Shown: one piece after another, positions 62,168 through 64,000 of the stretch | Numbering within the stretch: position 1 is the first letter of the stretch | Layout: every line of letters begins with the position of its first letter | Assembly: GCF_900186865.1 (NCBI RefSeq) | Contig: NZ_LT906480.1 | Coordinates: 2,436,001-2,500,000, forward strand | DNA from: Stenotrophomonas maltophilia | GTDB taxonomy: Bacteria; Pseudomonadota; Gammaproteobacteria; Xanthomonadales; Xanthomonadaceae | Length of the DNA stretch: 64,000 nucleotides | Reading direction: 5' to 3' | Position numbers and translations under genes: made by a program | The notes under the pieces: model-generated | Told to the model about the DNA's origin: nothing | The model's input: only the letters and a program-made list of their open reading frames with translations | Databases searched by the model: none

Positions 62168-63529
62168 GTGCCAAGACATCGCTCCACTTCATTCCCCGGA
62201 CGCGATCTGCTGAGCGTCGATCGGGAACACATGCGCCCGCTGGCCGAGCGCATGCGCCCCCGCACCCTGGACGAAATGGTCGGGCAGAAGCGCCTGCTGG
62301 CGCCGGACAGTGCGCTGCGCCGCGCGGTCGAATCCGGTCGCGTGCATTCGATGATCCTGTGGGGGCCGCCGGGCTGCGGCAAGACCACGCTGGCGCTGCT
62401 GCTGGCCGAGTACGCCGATGCGGAATTCCGCGCCATCTCTGCCGTGCTGTCCGGCCTGCCGGAGGTGCGCCAGGTGCTGGCCGAGGCCGCGCAACGCTTC
62501 GCCGAAGGCCGCCGCACCGTGCTGTTCGTGGATGAGGTGCACCGCTTCAACAAGGCGCAGCAGGATGCGTTCCTGCCGCATATCGAGCGCGGCACCATCC
62601 TGTTCGTCGGTGCCACCACCGAGAATCCATCGTTCGAGCTGAATTCGGCGCTGCTGTCGCGTTGCCGCGTGCATGTGCTGGAAGGCGTTTCGCCCACAGA
62701 CATCGTTGAGGCGCTGGAGCGTGCGCTGGGTGACCGCGAACGCGGCCTGGGTGAGGAGGGTATAGAGGTCGCTCCGGAACTGCTCCTCGAAATCGCCACC
62801 GCCGCCGACGGTGATGTGCGCCGTGCGCTGACCCTGCTGGAAATCGCCGCCGAACTGGCGGGCGGGGAGGGTGGGCGCATCACGCCGCAGACCCTGACCC
62901 AGGTGCTGGCCGATCGTACCCGCCGCTTCGACAAGGGCGGCGAGCAGTTCTACGACCAGATCTCGGCGCTGCACAAATCCGTGCGCAGCTCCAACCCGGA
63001 CGCCGCGCTGTACTGGCTGACCCGCATGCTCGATGGCGGCTGCGATCCGTCTTACCTGGCGCGCCGGCTGACCCGCATGGCCATCGAGGATATCGGCCTG
63101 GCCGACCCGCGTGCGCAGAGCATGGCGCTGGAAGCGTGGGACATCTATGAGCGACTGGGCAGTCCGGAGGGCGAACTCGCGTTCGCCCAACTGGTGCTTT
63201 ATCTGGCCAGCACGGCGAAGTCGAATGCCGGCTATGCGGCCTTCAACCAGGCCAAGTCCGATGTGCGCGAGAGCGGCACAGAAGAGGTGCCGCTGCACCT
63301 GCGCAATGCGCCGACCAAGCTGATGAAGGAACTGGGCTACGGCGCCGAGTACCAGTATGACCACGATGCGGAGGGTGGCATCGCGCTCGACCAGACCGGT
63401 TTCCCGGATGCGATGGGCGAACGGGTGTACTACAACCCGGTGCCGCGCGGGCTGGAAATCAAGTTGAAGGAAAAGCTGGACCGTTTGCGCGCCGAGCGCG
63501 AGGCTGCGCGCGCCGCGAAGGGCCGCTGA
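62168..63529 (+). CDS. rarA: Replication-associated recombination protein RarA (MgsA)
   Basis: A 453-aa AAA+ ATPase. The core begins MRPLAERMRPRTLDEMVGQKRLL, with Walker A GPPGCGKTT near 66-74, Walker B LFVDEVHRFNKAQQDAFLPHIE and sensor 1 GATTENPSFELNSALLSRC. It acts at stalled forks with SSB and in recombination. GTG 62168 is given as start because a -10 box lies six bases upstream. ATG 62231 with GGGAA before it is an alternative that would start directly at the core. Its other neighbours (lolA, ftsK) follow the usual gene order. Confidence 0.94.
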   Translation: MPRHRSTSFPGRDLLSVDREHMRPLAERMRPRTLDEMVGQKRLLAPDSALRRAVESGRVHSMILWGPPGCGKTTLALLLAEYADAEFRAISAVLSGLPEVRQVLAEAAQRFAEGRRTVLFVDEVHRFNKAQQDAFLPHIERGTILFVGATTENPSFELNSALLSRCRVHVLEGVSPTDIVEALERALGDRERGLGEEGIEVAPELLLEIATAADGDVRRALTLLEIAAELAGGEGGRITPQTLTQVLADRTRRFDKGGEQFYDQISALHKSVRSSNPDAALYWLTRMLDGGCDPSYLARRLTRMAIEDIGLADPRAQSMALEAWDIYERLGSPEGELAFAQLVLYLASTAKSNAGYAAFNQAKSDVRESGTEEVPLHLRNAPTKLMKELGYGAEYQYDHDAEGGIALDQTGFPDAMGERVYYNPVPRGLEIKLKEKLDRLRAEREAARAAKGR

Positions 63530-63544
63530 CCCGGTTCATGTGGC

Positions 63545-63623
63545 GTCGAGCCATGCTCGACTTCGCTCTTGGCAGGCTTGTTGGCATATTCGGTAAGGCA
63601 GTCGAGCACGGCTCGACCCTGCA
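63545..63623. repeat. Pair of GTCGAGC hairpins after rarA
   Basis: GTCGAGC-CAT-GCTCGAC at 63545-63561 and GTCGAGC-ACG-GCTCGACCCTGCA beginning 63601, a facing pair related to the GTAG-type repeats. Probably transcript-end structures for rarA. Confidence 0.7.
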
Positions 63624-63690
63624 GTGGCAACATTGTTCCCGGCACGTTCATTTGGCACACTGCGCGGCTACTTTTTCAAGGATCGATGCC

Positions 63691-64000
63691 GTGCAGGAAA
63701 TGATTCTGCCGTTGAAGCGCTACGCCCAGTTCGAGGGCCGCGCGAACCGCCGCGAGTACTGGATGTACCAGCTGTTCCTGTTCCTGGTCGCAACGGCAGT
63801 GATGCTGCTGGCCGGCGTGCTGGCGATCCTCCTGCGCAACAGTGCCGAAGCGCTGGCCGGCATCCTGATCGGCATGGTGGTGCTGCTGTGTGTGATGTGG
63901 CTGGCCACGATCGTGCCGCTGATCGCAGTGACCGTACGCCGCCTGCATGACTGCAACCAGTCGGGCTGGCTGTTCCTGCTGGCGCTGGTACCGGGTGGCG
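63691..64000 (+). CDS. DUF805 membrane protein (partial, continues past window)
   Basis: The first 103 residues of a DUF805 family protein: the start LPLKRYAQFEGRANRREYWMYQLFLFLV is characteristic (F-x-GRAxRxEYW). Two hydrophobic helices follow (LFLVATAVMLLAGVLAIL and ILIGMVVLLCVMWLATIVPL), then VRRLHDCNQSGW. Function is unknown, and members are small inner-membrane proteins. GTG 63691 with AGGATCG upstream is chosen, and ATG three codons later is possible. The gene is cut by the window end. Confidence 0.88.
   Translation, partial: MQEMILPLKRYAQFEGRANRREYWMYQLFLFLVATAVMLLAGVLAILLRNSAEALAGILIGMVVLLCVMWLATIVPLIAVTVRRLHDCNQSGWLFLLALVPGG

Overview
The window looks like chromosomal DNA of a Stenotrophomonas species, most likely the S. 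maltophilia complex. The basis is the high GC content, the xanthomonad-type order rpoN2-vemR-fleQ next to fliEFGHIJ, and dozens of short GTAG-headed palindromic repeats of the SMAG (REP-like) class. This comes from gene content and order, not from a database comparison. No tRNA, rRNA, insertion sequence, prophage or CRISPR array was seen.

Bases 1 to about 33,000 are most of a polar flagellum regulon. On the minus strand, from high to low coordinates, lie cheV, flgBCDEFGHIJKL, three flagellin genes, fliD-fliS-fliT-pilZ with a LuxR-type response regulator, rpoN2-vemR-fleQ, and fliEFGHIJ (fliJ runs off the window). On the plus strand lie flgA, flgM, flgN and a soluble histidine kinase. Good sigma-54 promoters (GG-N10-GC within TGGCAC-N5-TTGCA) precede fliE, fliD, flgG, flgB and flgA. 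Sigma-28-type promoters precede flgM, the flagellin cluster, a chemoreceptor gene and, less strongly, fliS, cheV and a GGDEF-EAL gene. This fits the hierarchy RpoN2/FleQ, then hook-basal body plus FlgM, then FliA-dependent late genes. One near-perfect sigma-54 promoter (13586-13601) points away from fliD into a gap with no gene and could drive an undescribed RNA.

Bases 32,761 to 33,890 are a tandem array of eleven 105/106-bp units, each a pair of inverted REPs. Beyond it lie c-di-GMP and signalling genes: a GGDEF-EAL-receiver protein with altered catalytic motifs, a multi-PAS NarX-type kinase, a PAS-GGDEF-EAL protein, a small membrane protein, a small coiled-coil protein and a chemoreceptor.

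Bases 43,000 to 64,000 are mainly housekeeping. The order is a secreted protein-nudJ-mnmA-hflD operon; the N-end rule set clpS, clpA, infA and aat, with an APH(6)-type kinase between clpS and clpA; a DUF1963-like cysteine-rich protein; an acyltransferase; then trxB, ftsK, a transglutaminase, lolA, rarA and a partial DUF805 gene. Between lolA and rarA sits an unrecognised 390-aa gene bracketed by an identical 57-bp direct repeat, which looks like an accessory insertion. In three genes the stop codon is the TAG inside the GTAG head of a REP.
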